A DNA stretch of 64,000 nt from Ariolimax columbianus (Eukaryota > Mollusca > Gastropoda > Stylommatophora > Arionidae), in NCBI GenBank assembly GCA_036924085.1, contig JAVGWX010000005.1, positions 74,372,547 to 74,436,546 of the forward strand. The letters are read 5' to 3'. Position numbers and translations under genes: made by a program. The first letter of the stretch is position 1, and each line of letters starts with the position of its first letter. The notes beneath the pieces were generated by a model, which saw only the letters and a program-made list of their open reading frames with translations, did not search any database and was not told where the DNA came from. Of this stretch, positions 1-11,900 are shown one piece after another.

Positions 1-197
1 AGAATTTAATCTGACTTAGCATGTGGCTGACATCAGATAGCCAGATTTTGTTTAAACTCATTTCCGTCTTTTCCTTTGAAGTCCTAACAGCTTGTCTCAG
101 GCCATCTCCATTTAATTGGTGGAAGTCCGAGTTTGCGTTTTAAGCTCTAGGGTTTCCAGTCCGTCAGTTGTCGTATCCACCTGTTGTCAAGCTTACG

Positions 198-599
198 TTG
201 GGGATCAAGATGCTGAGCAGTGTATTAGCTTCAAGGTCAGCGACTCATAGCGTCAGGGCCAGCGAACAAAAGCTGCCAAGACTCTTCTTCACCTCCACTA
301 GGTGATTCTGGATAACAAGCTACAACAGAGCAGACAGGCTTAGGGGAAGGGATCGAAGAAGGAAACCTAACTTGTTTCGGAAAATGCCTGCTGAAGTCGG
401 ATTTGTCGGACCGAAAAGTGTAAATAACGCAATCAAGCTATGAACTAAAATACAATGCATTACGTTCTCCGGACAATATCCGACTACTTGCAAAGGGCTT
501 GGTAGCGAACAATTGAGAACGAACGGAGAAGAAGAAGAAGAAGAAGAAGAAGAAGAAGAAGAAGAAGAAGAAGAAGAAGAAGAAGAAGAAAAAAAAAAG
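198..599 (+). mobile_element. GAA-tailed SINE-like retroposon, copy G1
   Basis: A non-coding element of about 330 bp followed by a long (GAA)n tract (about 527-590) and a short A-run. It is collinear with 47709-48051, sharing ATCAAGATGCTGAGCAG near the start, GCGTCAGGGCCAGCGAA, GAAGGGATCGAAGA, TGCTGAAGTCG and TTGAGAACGAACG before the tail. A direct repeat AAGCTTACG lies at 189-197 and 600-608, exactly outside the element, and reads as a target-site duplication. The GAA tail matches the tails of the LINE copies in this window, so it was probably moved in trans by that LINE (inference). No clear tRNA-type A and B boxes were found, so SINE-like is used loosely. Confidence 0.75.
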
Positions 600-608
600 A
601 AGCTTACG

Positions 609-1915
609 CTTCAGCTTCACATGTCTGCCCCATTTGTTTTCTTAATGTAGTACCTACAACGTCATTGAAGAAGGTTTGATGTCTGATGTTTTGTGTTATG
701 AATTCGGTGTCGCTTAGACACTGCCAATGTTCTTCGCTCTATCGCTGTTTGATCAACTCGAAACTGCGTCTGTTTTTCGAAGTTCCCATTCCTTATAGCC
801 ATGTATCTTGTTTGAAATAACCATTGTGCTAAAGGTAAGAGCTCTTTCCGTTTTATTTCTCATGTCCCGAAGTACATGTTTGACACGACTGATACTGAAT
901 CGTCCAAATACTATCATTAGTGATATATAACGATTTATTTCGTGGAAGTTTGTAATTTCTATATACGTATTATTGGCAACTTACTTCCATTTGTTATTAT
1001 CTCCTGACTCAGTTAATCTCCGCGAGAACTATAGAGTTCAACTGAAGTTTTTCCTTACGAAATAGGGAAAGATGGTTCCACAGGAGACACTGCCGCGGAA
1101 GATAAAGTATCATGAGGTTTCATTACACTAGGTCTTTATTTTTGTCTAAGCAACGATGGCCAGTTCCCTTTGATTTCCTAACTTTCCAAATAGTAAGTCA
1201 CCTCATCAATTATTTATGTGTACTAAGTTATCAGCTAAACAAGCTCAGAGAAACCTGAACATGTGATCATGTCTGTTAAACTACACAGGACAAGAAACAT
1301 ATACACAGAAACATTAGTAAAACCACAATATTCGTCCTAGTTAGAACACAACAACAATAAAAAGACCCAAATATAACCATATGAAATTAAGAAATGGGAA
1401 ATGATACACGTTTTAAATACCTCTGCTCCCTTATAAGCAACACCGGATATAGCCAAGAAAAAATAAGAAAATAGTCACAGACGATGGTTGAATAAAATGA
1501 GTCACGAATAGCAGAACACTAACAAGCAAACAAAACATAAACATTCTAACTACATGCATATTTCCTCTGGAAACTTAAAATAAACACTATGAAAACAATT
1601 AAATCCTTTGAAATAAAATGCTAAAGGACAAATATCAGAAAACTATGGATAACCAAAACGAAAAATACAGTCGCCCAAAATAAACTGGATACATGGCATT
1701 ATTGCCTTCTAAATAGCATTATATCTAGGAAAATTAAATAATTTGGCTACATCAAACATGACAGAGCTTTGGGGCAAGTGATACTCAGGACATGTTACTG
1801 GAGAACGAGACAGGAAGGTAAAAGACAAGATAGACCCAGAGCATCAAGAACGTACTGACGATGATAATAATGTAAGCAGGACAACTAGAAGATCTAGTCA
1901 TACAGAGAGGTTGAA
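609..1915. other. AT-rich spacer, nothing recognised
   Basis: About 1.3 kb of AT-rich sequence with stop codons in all frames. No protein similarity, tandem repeat or RNA gene could be identified. Confidence 0.5.
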
Positions 1916-2150
1916 GGGGACGGCGTGGCCTAGTGGTTAAGTGGCACGGCTCACAACCAGAAGGTGCTGGGTTTGATCCCCATCACAGCACCGGCCGTTA
2001 CCCCGGGGAAGCAAACCCTTATAAAATGCAGGAGGAAGCAGACCTTTACATAAAATGCATGCTGAAGTCGGATGCACTGGGCCGACAGGCGCAAAATAAA
2101 AAAACCACAGTGTAACGCACACCCGCCTTGGGGAATAGATAAATAAGATA
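1916..2150 (+). mobile_element. tRNA-derived SINE, family A, copy A1
   Basis: The element starts AGGGGACGGCG and carries RNA polymerase III promoter boxes: box A TGGCCTAGTGG at 1926-1936 and box B GGTTTGATCCC at 1970-1980. A body shared with copies at 3639-3923, 53085-53600 and 58475-58716 follows (CCGGCCGTTACCCCGGGG, TGCAGGAGGAAGCAG, GCTGAAGTCGGATGCA). It ends in a short TAAATAAGATAAATAAAG tail. Flanks CAGAGAGGTTG (about 1904-1914 and 2169-2179) match each other and also match the unit of the adjacent 58-bp array, so the insertion site was probably an array unit. Confidence 0.85.
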
Positions 2151-2153
2151 AAT

Positions 2154-2640
2154 AAAGATTGAGTCATGCAGAGAGGTTGTGATGGTGGTGACTAAAGTGG
2201 GAGAGTTGGTCAAAGATTGAGTCATGCAGAGAGGTTGGGATGGTGGTGACTGAAGTGGGAGAGTTGGTCAAAGATTGAGTCATGCAGAGAGGTTGTGATG
2301 ATGGTGACTGAAGTGGGAGAGTTGGTCAAAGATTGAGTCATGCAGAGAGGTTGTGATGGTGGTGACTGAAGTGGGAGAGTTGGTCAAAGAATGAGTCATG
2401 CAGAGAGGTTGTGATGGTAGTGACTGAAGTGGGAGAGTTGGTCAAAGATTGAGTCATGCAGAGAGGTTGTGATGGTAGTCACTGAAGTGGGAGAGTTGGT
2501 CAAAGATTGAGTCATACAGAGAGGTTGTGATGGTAGTCACTGAAGTGGGAGAGTTGGTCAAAGATTGAGTCATGCAGAGAGGTGATGGAAGTGACTGAAG
2601 TGGGAAAGCTGGTCAAAGATCGTGTCATGCAGAGAGGCTG
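2154..2640. repeat. 58-bp minisatellite, about 8 units
   Basis: Units begin AAAGATTGAGTCATGCAG and recur every 58 bp (2154, 2212, 2270 and onward). Most units are nearly identical, and the last ones are degenerate. The array starts directly at the 3' end of SINE copy A1, and a partial unit lies on the other side of that SINE. Confidence 0.9.
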
Positions 2641-2849
2641 AGTACGAGAGTTACGGAAGTGAATGAATTATTTATATTTCGAGAGTCTTGCAAAGATGTT
2701 GTGATGTGAGCAACGTTCTGTGAAGGTCATGCTACATGATGATGATGACACAGGAGCGAACCACATTCCATTGTCATCTGACACCAGTTCTTTAACCGGT
2801 CTGTCCACTTAGACACCGCTCTTTTGGAAGCCAGTGTTAAATCGATTAC

Positions 2850-3425
2850 GTGCTGTCTGACAGTGGTGTCTTTTCTAGCAATATGTTAGACGTGCTGTCT
2901 TTCAGTGGTGTCTTTTCTAGCAATATGTTTGACGTGATGTCTGACAGTGGTGTCTTTTCTAGCAATATATTTGACGTGATGTCTGACAATGGTGTCTTTT
3001 CTAGCAATATGTTTGACGTGATGTCTGACAGTGGTATCTTTTCTAGCAATATATTTGACGTGATGTCAGACAATGGTGTCTTTTCTAGCAATATGTTTGA
3101 CGTGATGTCTGACAGTGGTGACTTTTCTAGCAACATATTTGACGTGCTGTCAGGCAGTGTTGTTATTTGTAGCAATATGTTAGACGTGCTGTCTTTCAGT
3201 GGTGTCTTTTCTAGCAACATATTTTACGTGATGTCTGACAATGGTGTCTTTTCTAGCAATATGTTTGACGTGATGTCTGACAGTGGTATCTTTTTTAGCA
3301 ACATATTTGACGTGCTTTCTGACAATGGTGTCTTTTCTAGCAATATGTTAGACGTGCTGTCTTTCACTGGTGTCTTTTCTAGCAATATCTTTGACGTGCT
3401 GTCAGGCAGTGGTGTTATTTGAAGC
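2850..3425. repeat. 42-bp minisatellite, about 13 units
   Basis: The unit contains GTGTCTTTTCTAGCAATATG and recurs every 42 bp. Because 42 is a multiple of three and the unit has no stop on either strand, it yields a long 14-residue-repeat reading frame in each direction (2850-3422 plus, 2846-3220 minus). No start context, signal or domain suggests a real protein, so I call it satellite only. Confidence 0.85.
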
Positions 3426-3464
3426 AATTTGTTTTACGTGCTCTTCCTTGCTCCTCACGCTTCA

Positions 3465-3630
3465 CATGATCCACATGAACGATATGCTCCACATAATCCA
3501 TATAATCCACATGATCCACATAATCCATATGATCCATATAATCCACATAATCCAATTGATCCACATGATCCACATAATCCACATGATCCATTTGACCTAC
3601 ATGCTCCACATGATCCACATAATCCACGTG

Positions 3631-3663
<33 letters not shown>

Positions 3664-4112
3664 GTTTTTTTTTTGGTTTTTTTTTGCGTTCGCCTTATTT
3701 CTCTAATCCCCAAGGCGGTGTGCGTTGCACTGTAGTTTTTATTTTGCGCCTGTCGGCCCAATGCATCCGACTTCAGCATGCATTTTATGTAAGGGTCTGC
3801 TTCCTCCTGCATTTTCTAAGGGTTTGCTTCCCCGGGGTAACGGCAGGTGCTGTGATGGGGATCGAACCCAGCACCTTCGGATTGTGAGCCGTGCCACTTA
3901 TCCACTAGGCCACGCCGTCCCCTCGTGATCAATTTGATCTACATGATTCACATAATCCACATGATCCACATGATCCACATGATCCATTTGATCCACATGA
4001 TCTACGTGATCCACATAATCCACATGATCCATTTGATCCACATAATTCACAAAATCCACATAATCCACATTATCCACATGATCCACATAATCCACATGAT
4101 CCACCTGATAGT
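3465..4112. repeat. 9/18-bp satellite (CCACATGAT/CCACATAAT), split by a SINE
   Basis: Runs of the 9-mers CCACATGAT, CCACATAAT and variants occupy 3465-3635 and resume at 3936-4112. The gap is SINE copy A2. The array gives alternating His-rich frames on both strands, which I do not regard as genes. Confidence 0.9.
3639..3923 (-). mobile_element. tRNA-derived SINE, family A, copy A2
   Basis: Minus-strand copy of the 1916-2150 element, with box A and box B near its 5' end (plus coordinates about 3865-3912). The body is the same, and its A-rich tail appears as the T-run at 3636-3680. A 12-bp target-site duplication CGTGATCAATTT lies at 3627-3638 and 3924-3935, inside the 9/18-bp satellite. The tail is long, so this copy looks fairly recent. 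Confidence 0.92.
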
Positions 4113-5279
4113 CTACGAATCTGATGTGTTTGTTGGGACCCATTTACATAATGTTCTGTATCTGTGGTTTATTGTTTTTGTTGCTGTTATTGTTGCTGCT
4201 CGAAGCTATTCGTGCTGAGTTAACTCATGAGGATGTTTTCTTGATTGCATTGACTATTCTTAGATGCAATGACGAACTTGAGAAAAGGAACCAGGGTCAT
4301 CTTAGCTGTAGTGTAATGCAAGACTTCTCAGTAAACTCACCACTTATGGGAATTACATTTTTGATATACCAGTGCTGTAATACTGTTTCCAAGAGCACAA
4401 ATGAGGACGTTAGGGTGAGGTTTGTATTATGTTTCACTTGAGCCTGACTGCTCGTTAAACCCCTTTCTGGGGTTTAGAAAACATAGTGAACCTTCACTGT
4501 CCTCGTGTGGATCTGCTATCCTGGTCATCAAAAGGTTTGCAGCCATGAAAGGGTTGGCATCATGAAGTCAGGTGAATTAATACTAATAAAGAGGATAAAT
4601 GTGACATATTTAAGCTTATTTCAGAGACTAGCTTTTGAGTTGAGACAATCGATGAGCAAGAAAGCTACAGATCCCACAGTTTTGAAATCATTGACGGCTC
4701 AAGCAAAGAAAGCATCTAAATGGAGCATTGATTTCTCTAGGTAAAAGGAATTTGGTCACGTGTGTAAGCTACTCATGCACCACGTTGTTGTATCAATCCT
4801 GGAGTCAGCTGCCATGGCGCCCACCTCACATTAGCAGCGAAGCGTGATGATAATTTTAGGGTAAGCTGAGTCATGAACATAAAGAGGAAAATCTAAAGAT
4901 GTAATAAAAAATGTGAGCAACACTTCGTGTTTGTGCTGAATGGGGAAGTTGAAACCCATGCTGTCGCCGTACTTCTGCGCAGTTGTCTATGTTTTCTTGT
5001 AAATCAAGTCTAAGCCTCTTTGTTTCATTTCTGAAAATATATATATATATTACCCTTTCCTTTAAAACGTGATCTTTAACGCACATACAAGAAAGTTACT
5101 TTGCTGTTGAAATAGTAGCCAGAACTGATAATATGTTATTGGTCATAGACTTACGCAAATGTGTTTAATTTGTTGTCAATGTACTCATTGATAGTTCTGT
5201 AGTAACCGAGTTCATTGGAATACTGAGACTCAGTTGCTGCAACTTGCCCGTCTGTTCATACACTGTTTGAAGGTCGTTA
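4113..5279. other. Spacer, nothing recognised
   Basis: Short open frames occur (4124-4441 and 4505-4744 plus; 4871-5086 minus) but none has a domain or motif I recognise. A (TA)n run lies near 5037-5050. Confidence 0.4.
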
Positions 5280-6760
5280 TCTAAAATGAAACACAATAAT
5301 TAAATGAAAGGTTTGGCTTTTTCTTCTGAGCTGTAAATATTTACAAGTTTATTGTAAAGTGCTGTAGGGTTAACCACCTTAGGAGATGTGTTTTTAAGTG
5401 TGTAAAATTGACTGTCATGAAAAGATTTTTCGAACTGCGTAAATTTGTCATGGTTTGGTAAGAGTTCAATAAATGCAACTTGGTCAAAGTTGAAGAGTCG
5501 TTTCTCTAACTGAACTATGATGGAGTCCACAATTTCAAATGCAGCTCGTCTGTGAGTTTCAAAGAAACGCTGCAGATTGAAGTCTGCCTGATAGTTTTTT
5601 GTTCAACACTATACTCTCTTTAAGACACTCTTGCAAATCCTTTGTTTTCACGTAAAAACGAAATGTTTGATTCGACGATCCTTCCTGCATAACTTTTACA
5701 TCACTTGTGCACTTAGTTTGCAAAATGCTAAACAAATATTCGGTGACGACAAAAATCTTTTCGAAAAGGCACAATAACAATGTGAACATTAGAGAATCGA
5801 ATATTCTCAGAAGATCTGTTGCACAATTTGTAGATTGAGTATCCCAGTCATCAGATTCAGTTACGTAGTTCACGGCATCTCGTAACTCTCGGTACTGATG
5901 GTTGATGGTTGATACATCACTTTAATTGTAGTTCCAGCTTGTTTGTGCTGGATGAGGTAGCGTAGACCCATGCTGTAGAACTACGTATGCATGAGATGTA
6001 GATCTATGGAAGAAGGAATGGAATGCATATGAGGTTGCAAATGAAAAAATGTAACCTCTTTAATTGTTTTGGCACTGTGTAAAATAGTGCCAATTTGAGC
6101 TGGTGTCAATAACTGCACAAGAATTGCTTTCGGATATTTTCGACGTAGGATGGCGTGCATTATGCCGTGACAGCCAGCCATAACAGAAAACTCCAGCATA
6201 TGTCTGGCAAATAAGCTTTTCCTCCATATTGTATTTATCTATGACGAATATAACTTTCTTGGACAGCCCCTCAGCACTTTTATCGCTGGAGACATACAAT
6301 CCCATAAAACGTTCTTCAATATTTTAGCCATGAACATACATAACAATAATGCTGAGTTGTGCCTTTACAGAAACGTCAGTAGTTGCATCCCCTTGAATCG
6401 ACACAAAACTTGGCCTGCTTCATTTATTTCACTACGAATTTTATCCGTAATGGCAATATTGGCTGATTCGTTTAAATCATGCTTAATATCAGAAGAGTTT
6501 CCCTTAAACATCGTGCGGCTTTGTAAATGGTCTTTTATTAATCCTTTCTTCATTACAGGCAAATTTAAGGTTTCTAAATAATTTTCTTAATTGAGAGAAT
6601 CTATACTCTCACTGTGCTTGTTCTTGTTTTCCTAAATGACTCACCGCATCAATGAGACGCCCTACAATGTTTCGATTACGCCAAACATTACTGTTATATT
6701 TAACAGCTTGAATATGAGCTCTTTATGAAATACAAAAATAAATTCCATATCTTCCCAGCA
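5280..6760 (-). pseudogene. Degenerate hAT-superfamily transposase (ZMYM1/DUF4371-like)
   Basis: Minus-strand pieces read in family order from about 6760 to 5280, in several frames. They include a segment with SLN.ENYLE and TMFKGNSSDIKHDL, then SSDKSAEGLSKKV, KLICQTYAG, SVMAGCHG and LRRKYPKAI, then DWDTQSTNCATDLLRIFDS with LFSILQTKC, and a C-terminal part ending near 5300. This matches the layout of hAT-like proteins often annotated zinc finger MYM-type 1-like, whose core is an RNase H-fold transposase with a C-terminal dimerisation region. The VH-C-AH block expected after KYPKAI is corrupted. Several frameshifts and stops make it a dead copy. The family is assigned from recall, not by search. 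Confidence 0.75.
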
Positions 6761-7199
6761 TATTAATATCCTCGGCATTTTTAATGTACAATTAGCATGT
6801 TTTAAAGCTTGAAGTTCAAAATTGTTTAATGTCTAATTACCATTTGTAACTCCAAGATTCTGCCATCTGTATTTCAAGTATCACTTTACTTGAAAAGTTC
6901 TTGTACATTTCTCATCCTTCTGTGACATATCTCAGTTTGGTCTAACTATTTTTACTCTCAGATGCACTTTTTGTTCAAAAGACAAAGCATCAATGTAATT
7001 TTATCACAAAAAGTGTCCAAATCTAAGGAATCATGTTTGATGTTTACATCGTCTCCCATTTTTTTCTACATTCCTTACATCCGTGCATCCCATTGTTCAA
7101 ACTACTGTGTCCTGTTTGTCCTTCTTTCTTTACTGACAGCTTCCATCACTTGTCCTCCTGTCTTAGTCGAAATGTCAGGAAAAGTACTCCTTTACTAAA
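6761..7199. other. Spacer, possibly further hAT 5' remnant
   Basis: Minus-strand translation is heavily interrupted. Some of it may be the N-terminal part of the adjacent hAT copy but is too decayed to claim. Confidence 0.3.
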
Positions 7200-8042
7200 A
7201 GGATTCGATATTATGAGAGTATTCCCAAAAGAAACATTGATACACGTATATACAGATGGCGCATCTAACAAATCCACTTGCAAAGGCGGTTGAGGGGTCT
7301 ATTACAGACTAATGAATGGAGAAGAAAAAAACTCGAGTATTAACAACGGGAACATACTCCATACAATAGGGGCACTGACGGCCGCAGCTGAGCTTGTTAT
7401 CCAATATAAATATTTCCACTAAGAAAGCATAGTATTCCTGACTGATGCCGAGTCAATATTAGCAGCGCTAAAACATCACAAAGATGAAGATCCTGAGGAA
7501 TGTATGTTCTCCCTGACACAGCTCTCACCAGAACACCCAAAGTTGGTCAGTGCATCCCCTCCCACTGCAATATTGAAGGCAATGAAGATGCAGACAATAT
7601 AACAAAGAGTGGAGGAGCATCCCCTCAAACAGACCTGAGCATCACATACAATGAAGCCAAGACCATAATTAAAGCCAACATCAGTGGCAACTTTGCTGGT
7701 TAACACCCCGACTTCCGAAAAGAAGACAGCTTCTATAACTTAACTAGAGAAGAGCAAGTCATCATCTTCAGACTGAGAACTGGGCATAACAGACTCAAGG
7801 CTCATCTTTACAACACAACGAGGAATGGGACAGATGACAAGTGTCTATGTAGGGAGCATACCATGACAGTGGAACACATCCTGCAAAGCTGCACGCTCAC
7901 AAAGGAAAAGAGAGAAGAATACTGGCCTCGCAAGACATATGAGACAAAAGTTGTATGGAGGTGAAACAGCCTTACAAACAACGGTGTCCTTTATAAGAGA
8001 AACCGGAACCTTGATCTGAGGATGAACGAAGAAGAAGAATGA
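7200..8042 (+). pseudogene. Decayed LINE 3' end: RNase H plus zinc motif, GAA tail
   Basis: Frames read in order YTDGASNKSTCKGG (RNase H first Asp, near 7250), a C-terminal RNase H block IPSHCNIEGNEDADNITK (near 7550-7610), a terminal Cys/His motif CLCREHTMTVEHILQSC (about 7840-7890), then AACGAAGAAGAAGAATGAGG at about 8022-8041. The same order occurs in the LINE at 8921-12619, but the sequence is much more diverged, so it is an older subfamily member. Frameshifts and stops are present, and the RT and endonuclease parts are missing. Confidence 0.75.
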
Positions 8043-8239
8043 GGAAAATAAAATGATGCCATATAATCACACCGCAAAAACGAGAAATAAAGGCTGCTTG
8101 CCTCACAGTCGAGTCACAAGTGCATATTATACAAATTATCTGCCTCATACTCGCTACCCAGAGCGTATCCGACAGATGGTTGCACGACAGTCGCTTCACT
8201 GTAAGAACAGCAAAAAGGCACACCGAGTAGTGATCCCAG

Positions 8240-8626
8240 AGTCGATCGCAGCTAATGACAGTCTCGCAAAGGAACATTGCCGATTGACTGTAAATGAAAT
8301 TGCCGCACATCCGAACATCAGTCAAAATTCAAAACACTACATCATACATGATGTAATACAGTTACCACATAGTGTCCGCAAGGTGGCTGCTATCGCAACT
8401 TACTTCAGAATTGAAACAACTGCGCGTTGAAGACTGTCGGCAACATTTGCGGCGCTTTGAAGCAGAAGGTGATGGTTTCCCATTAAACATTCTTACTGGA
8501 TATTACATCTGGGCTCACTACCACGAAGCTGAAACAAAGAAAGTGATCAATCAATGGCCCCATCCCTCCTCACCGAAGGAGGCCTTGCCTGTTACTCAGT
8601 CATGCTGTGATGCCCAGAACCATTGA
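8240..8626 (+). pseudogene. Mariner-type transposase fragment
   Basis: One frame gives RLTVNEIAAHPNIS followed by IIHDVIQ. A frameshift near 8370 leads to a second frame with RRFEAEGDGF, ILTGYYIWAHYHEAETKK and WPHPSSPKE. These are the DNA-binding end and the first catalytic block of mariner (IS630/Tc1) transposases, where the expected TGDETW.HY reads TGYYIWAHY, so the catalytic Asp is lost. No C-terminal catalytic Asp and no terminal inverted repeats were seen. The fragment could begin as early as 8053. Confidence 0.78.
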
Positions 8627-8908
8627 AATGGATAGCGAGCGGGGAGGTGGAGCAATAATTACTTGAGGTGTTGTAGAACGTACGTTCGCAGTTCCAATCC
8701 TGTCTCATAGATGTATGTTACGCGTCAACAGTGACAATTGATGCAATGTATTACATTACGGGAATTGCAGGTAAACACTTCTTTTATTTCAAACACTGCC
8801 TTGGGAGAAGCCATCGAACGTACATGGATTACATATTTACATGCAACACAGATATAGAACAGAGACAAGCGTAAACAGGATGTAGAAGTAGAACAAATAT
8901 GTATGAAT

Positions 8909-8920
8909 GAATGTCTGATA
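8909..8920. repeat. Left target-site duplication of LINE copy A
   Basis: GAATGTCTGATA here is repeated at 12620-12631 directly after the GAA tail of the LINE. The comparison with copy B places the 5' truncation at 8921, exactly at this edge. Confidence 0.93.
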
Positions 8921-11900
8921 CCTCAAAATACTACAGTGGAATGCGGAGGGAGTCATTAACAAAAAACTTTCCCTAACACACCACCTGCATGAAGGTAAGA
9001 TTGACGTGGCATGTATCCAGGAAACGCACCTCAACAATAACCATAAATTCTCAATCAGAGGATACCAGACCTTCCGTCTAGATAGAGAAGGCCACAAAGG
9101 AGGGGTCCTGATACTGACCAGAAACAGCATACCGAGTAGCGCGGTACCTGTCAATCACACCGGAAAAGCAGAAATTGTAGGAGTTGACATAATGGCTCAA
9201 GAGACGAAGCTCCGCATTTTCAATCTGTACGGACCACCAAACAGAGACCTATCGCTCTCGAGTATGGAGGTCAGAGACTCCAACTGCATAGTAGTTGGAG
9301 ATTTCAACAGCCACTCGGAGAGATGGGGATACTCTGACACAGACAGCAGAGGTGACGAACTGGAAGATTGGGAGATAGATGCAAATCTCTCCCTAATCAA
9401 TAGGCCGGAGGATAGCCCTAGCTTCTATTGAAGAACATGGCATACCACCTCGACTCCAGATTTGGCCTTCTCCACACAGGACATACACTATAAAATAGAC
9501 CGCCAGGTGCTAAACCAACTGGAAGGTAGCGACCACAGGCCGATCAGGCTAACCATTGACATGGAAGTAGGCCCACAGGAAACAAAACCGCTCCCACGTT
9601 GGAATTACAAACGAGCCGACTGGGACAGATTTGCAATCCTGACAGATGGGCTGTGTGAAACCATCAACACACGAAACACCAAAATGAAGCCCATGGTAGA
9701 GAGCCTAAGCAAGGCAATAATGCAAGCCGCCACTGAAACCATCCCAAGAGGAGCTAGGAAAAACTATAAGCCCTACTGGAATGATGAGTTACAGAAAGTG
9801 GAAGATGCAGTAACAAATGCTAGGAACATGGCAGAACGAGAAAAATCCATGGAGGCAAACATCGCCCTCAAAGCCGCCGCGGCGAAGTACAAACACACTC
9901 TCAAGCAAACAGCAAGAGAAAGTTGGAAAAGTAAAACGGAAAGTTTAAACCTGGACAAAGAAGGGAACAAGCTATGGAAGCTAGTCAGAGCCATGAATGA
10001 CGAAACCCCGTCAAATAAACAAATTACTATCAAGCAGGGCGAGAACTTGATCACAGGTAAGAAAGCCGCAAACGCCTTTGTCGATCACTATGCCAGAGCA
10101 AACCACATCGAGGTCCCTGCAGATAAACATACAGACATTAGCGAAGAGCTAAAGGGACACGAAAACATAAATACGGCTCCTGAAGAGCACATGATGGCCA
10201 AACTAACAATGCGCGAAATGGAAGAGGCTATGAGAACACTAAAGAAAAGGAAATCTCCCGGAAAAGACGGGATAACAAACGAAATGCTGATGGGGCTGGG
10301 CCAAACAGCGAAGAGGAAACTACTATCAGTCCTGAACCAAAGCTGAAAAAGGGGTATTGTACCCCAGGCATGGAAAGATGCAATACTGGTACCAGTACCA
10401 AAAACAGGAAAGGATAAAACAGATCCAAATGGATACAGGCCCATAAGCCTACTGAGCTGTGTCGGCAAGCTGATGGAACGGATGATAAACACCAGACTGA
10501 TGTGGCATCTGGAAGAAAAACGAATACTAATTCCACAGCAAGCCGGCTTTAGACAGCACAGATCCACTGAGGACCAGGTCATCCTCATAGCCCAGGAGAT
10601 AGAAGATGCCTACCAGGCACAGAAACACACAGTAGCTGTTTGGGTGGATCTGGAAAAGGCATTTGACAAAGTCTGGAAGGATGGACTTAGAGTCAAGCTA
10701 AGAAGAAGTGATGTCTGTGGGAAGATGTACAAGTGGATCAACCACTACCTCAAACAAAGAACGGCCAGAGTCCAAGTACAAGGGCAGATGAGCAAAAAGG
10801 TGACACTCGAGCAGGGAGTACCCCAAGGGGGAGTATTGTCACCCACACTCTTCCTGGTATATATAAACGATATTACAGAGAATATACCAAGAAGAGTCCA
10901 TAGCTCAATGTTTGCAGACGATCTGGCTATGTGGACCTCTGAAAAGAATCTCACCATAGCAAGAAATCGGATGCAGACGGCCCTAACATCGCTGGAAGAG
11001 TGGGCGAACTCATGGTTGGTCAAAATAAACGAGGAGAACACCACGTGCACAATATTCTCGCTCTCATTAAAACCCCAAAGTACCAAATTAAGGCTAAATG
11101 GCAAAATCCTGCAGCCAAACGACAACCCAACCTATCTGGGAGTCACATTTGATCGGCGCATGACATGGAAAAGTCAGATTGAGAGAAACCGAATGAAAGC
11201 CAGAGAAAGAATGGCGATCATGAGGAAACTTGCTGGCACAAGCTGGGGAGCAGACGAAGGCATACTAAAGAAACTGTACACTGGAAGAGTGAGACCAGTT
11301 CTCGAGTATGGCATTGCGGCATGGACAACCGCAGCGAAGGCGAACTTCGATAAAGTTAACAAACTTCAAAACCAAGCCATGAGAATTATAACAGGTGGCA
11401 TGAAGTCAACGCCAATTGTAGAACTTGAAAAGATTACAAAACTGCAATCCATGACCGATAGAAGAGACTGCAGAGCCCAGCTGCAGTCAGAGAAACTCAG
11501 AAGACTGACGGACCATCCAATGTACCAGAGACTAAACAATCTGGGAAATGGGAAACTAAAGCGGAGAAACTTTGCAGAAATAGCCAAAGCAAAGATGCAC
11601 GAAGATCCCATAAACGCACTAACAACACCAAAACCCATCACTACTGTACGAAATCCTACTTGGAGGCAGGATATATTTCCAGAGGTGGTAGAAAATATAC
11701 CAGGTATTGCAAACAAAAACTGCCAGAGTGAAAAAGAAAGGAGAGACACTACCCTAAGCTTCATAACGAAAAGCTACCCAAGCATGGACTGGACCCATGC
11801 ATACACCGACGGTTCTGTAACAAACACTACACAGAACGGAGGGGCAGGAGCATTCCTGAACCTACCAAATGGCAGAAAAATAACACTGTCATTCGCTACT

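Noticed and set aside
438..620. A poly-Phe minus-strand ORF
   Set aside because: It is the reverse reading of the (GAA)n tail of SINE-like copy G1.
2154..2640. CRISPR-like array
   Set aside because: Units are directly tandem with no unique spacers, and the sequence is eukaryotic. The same applies to the other arrays here.
2850..3422. A 190-codon repeat-protein gene (and its minus-strand counterpart)
   Set aside because: The frame exists only because the 42-bp satellite unit is a multiple of three and lacks stops on both strands. There is no signal, start context or non-repeat domain.
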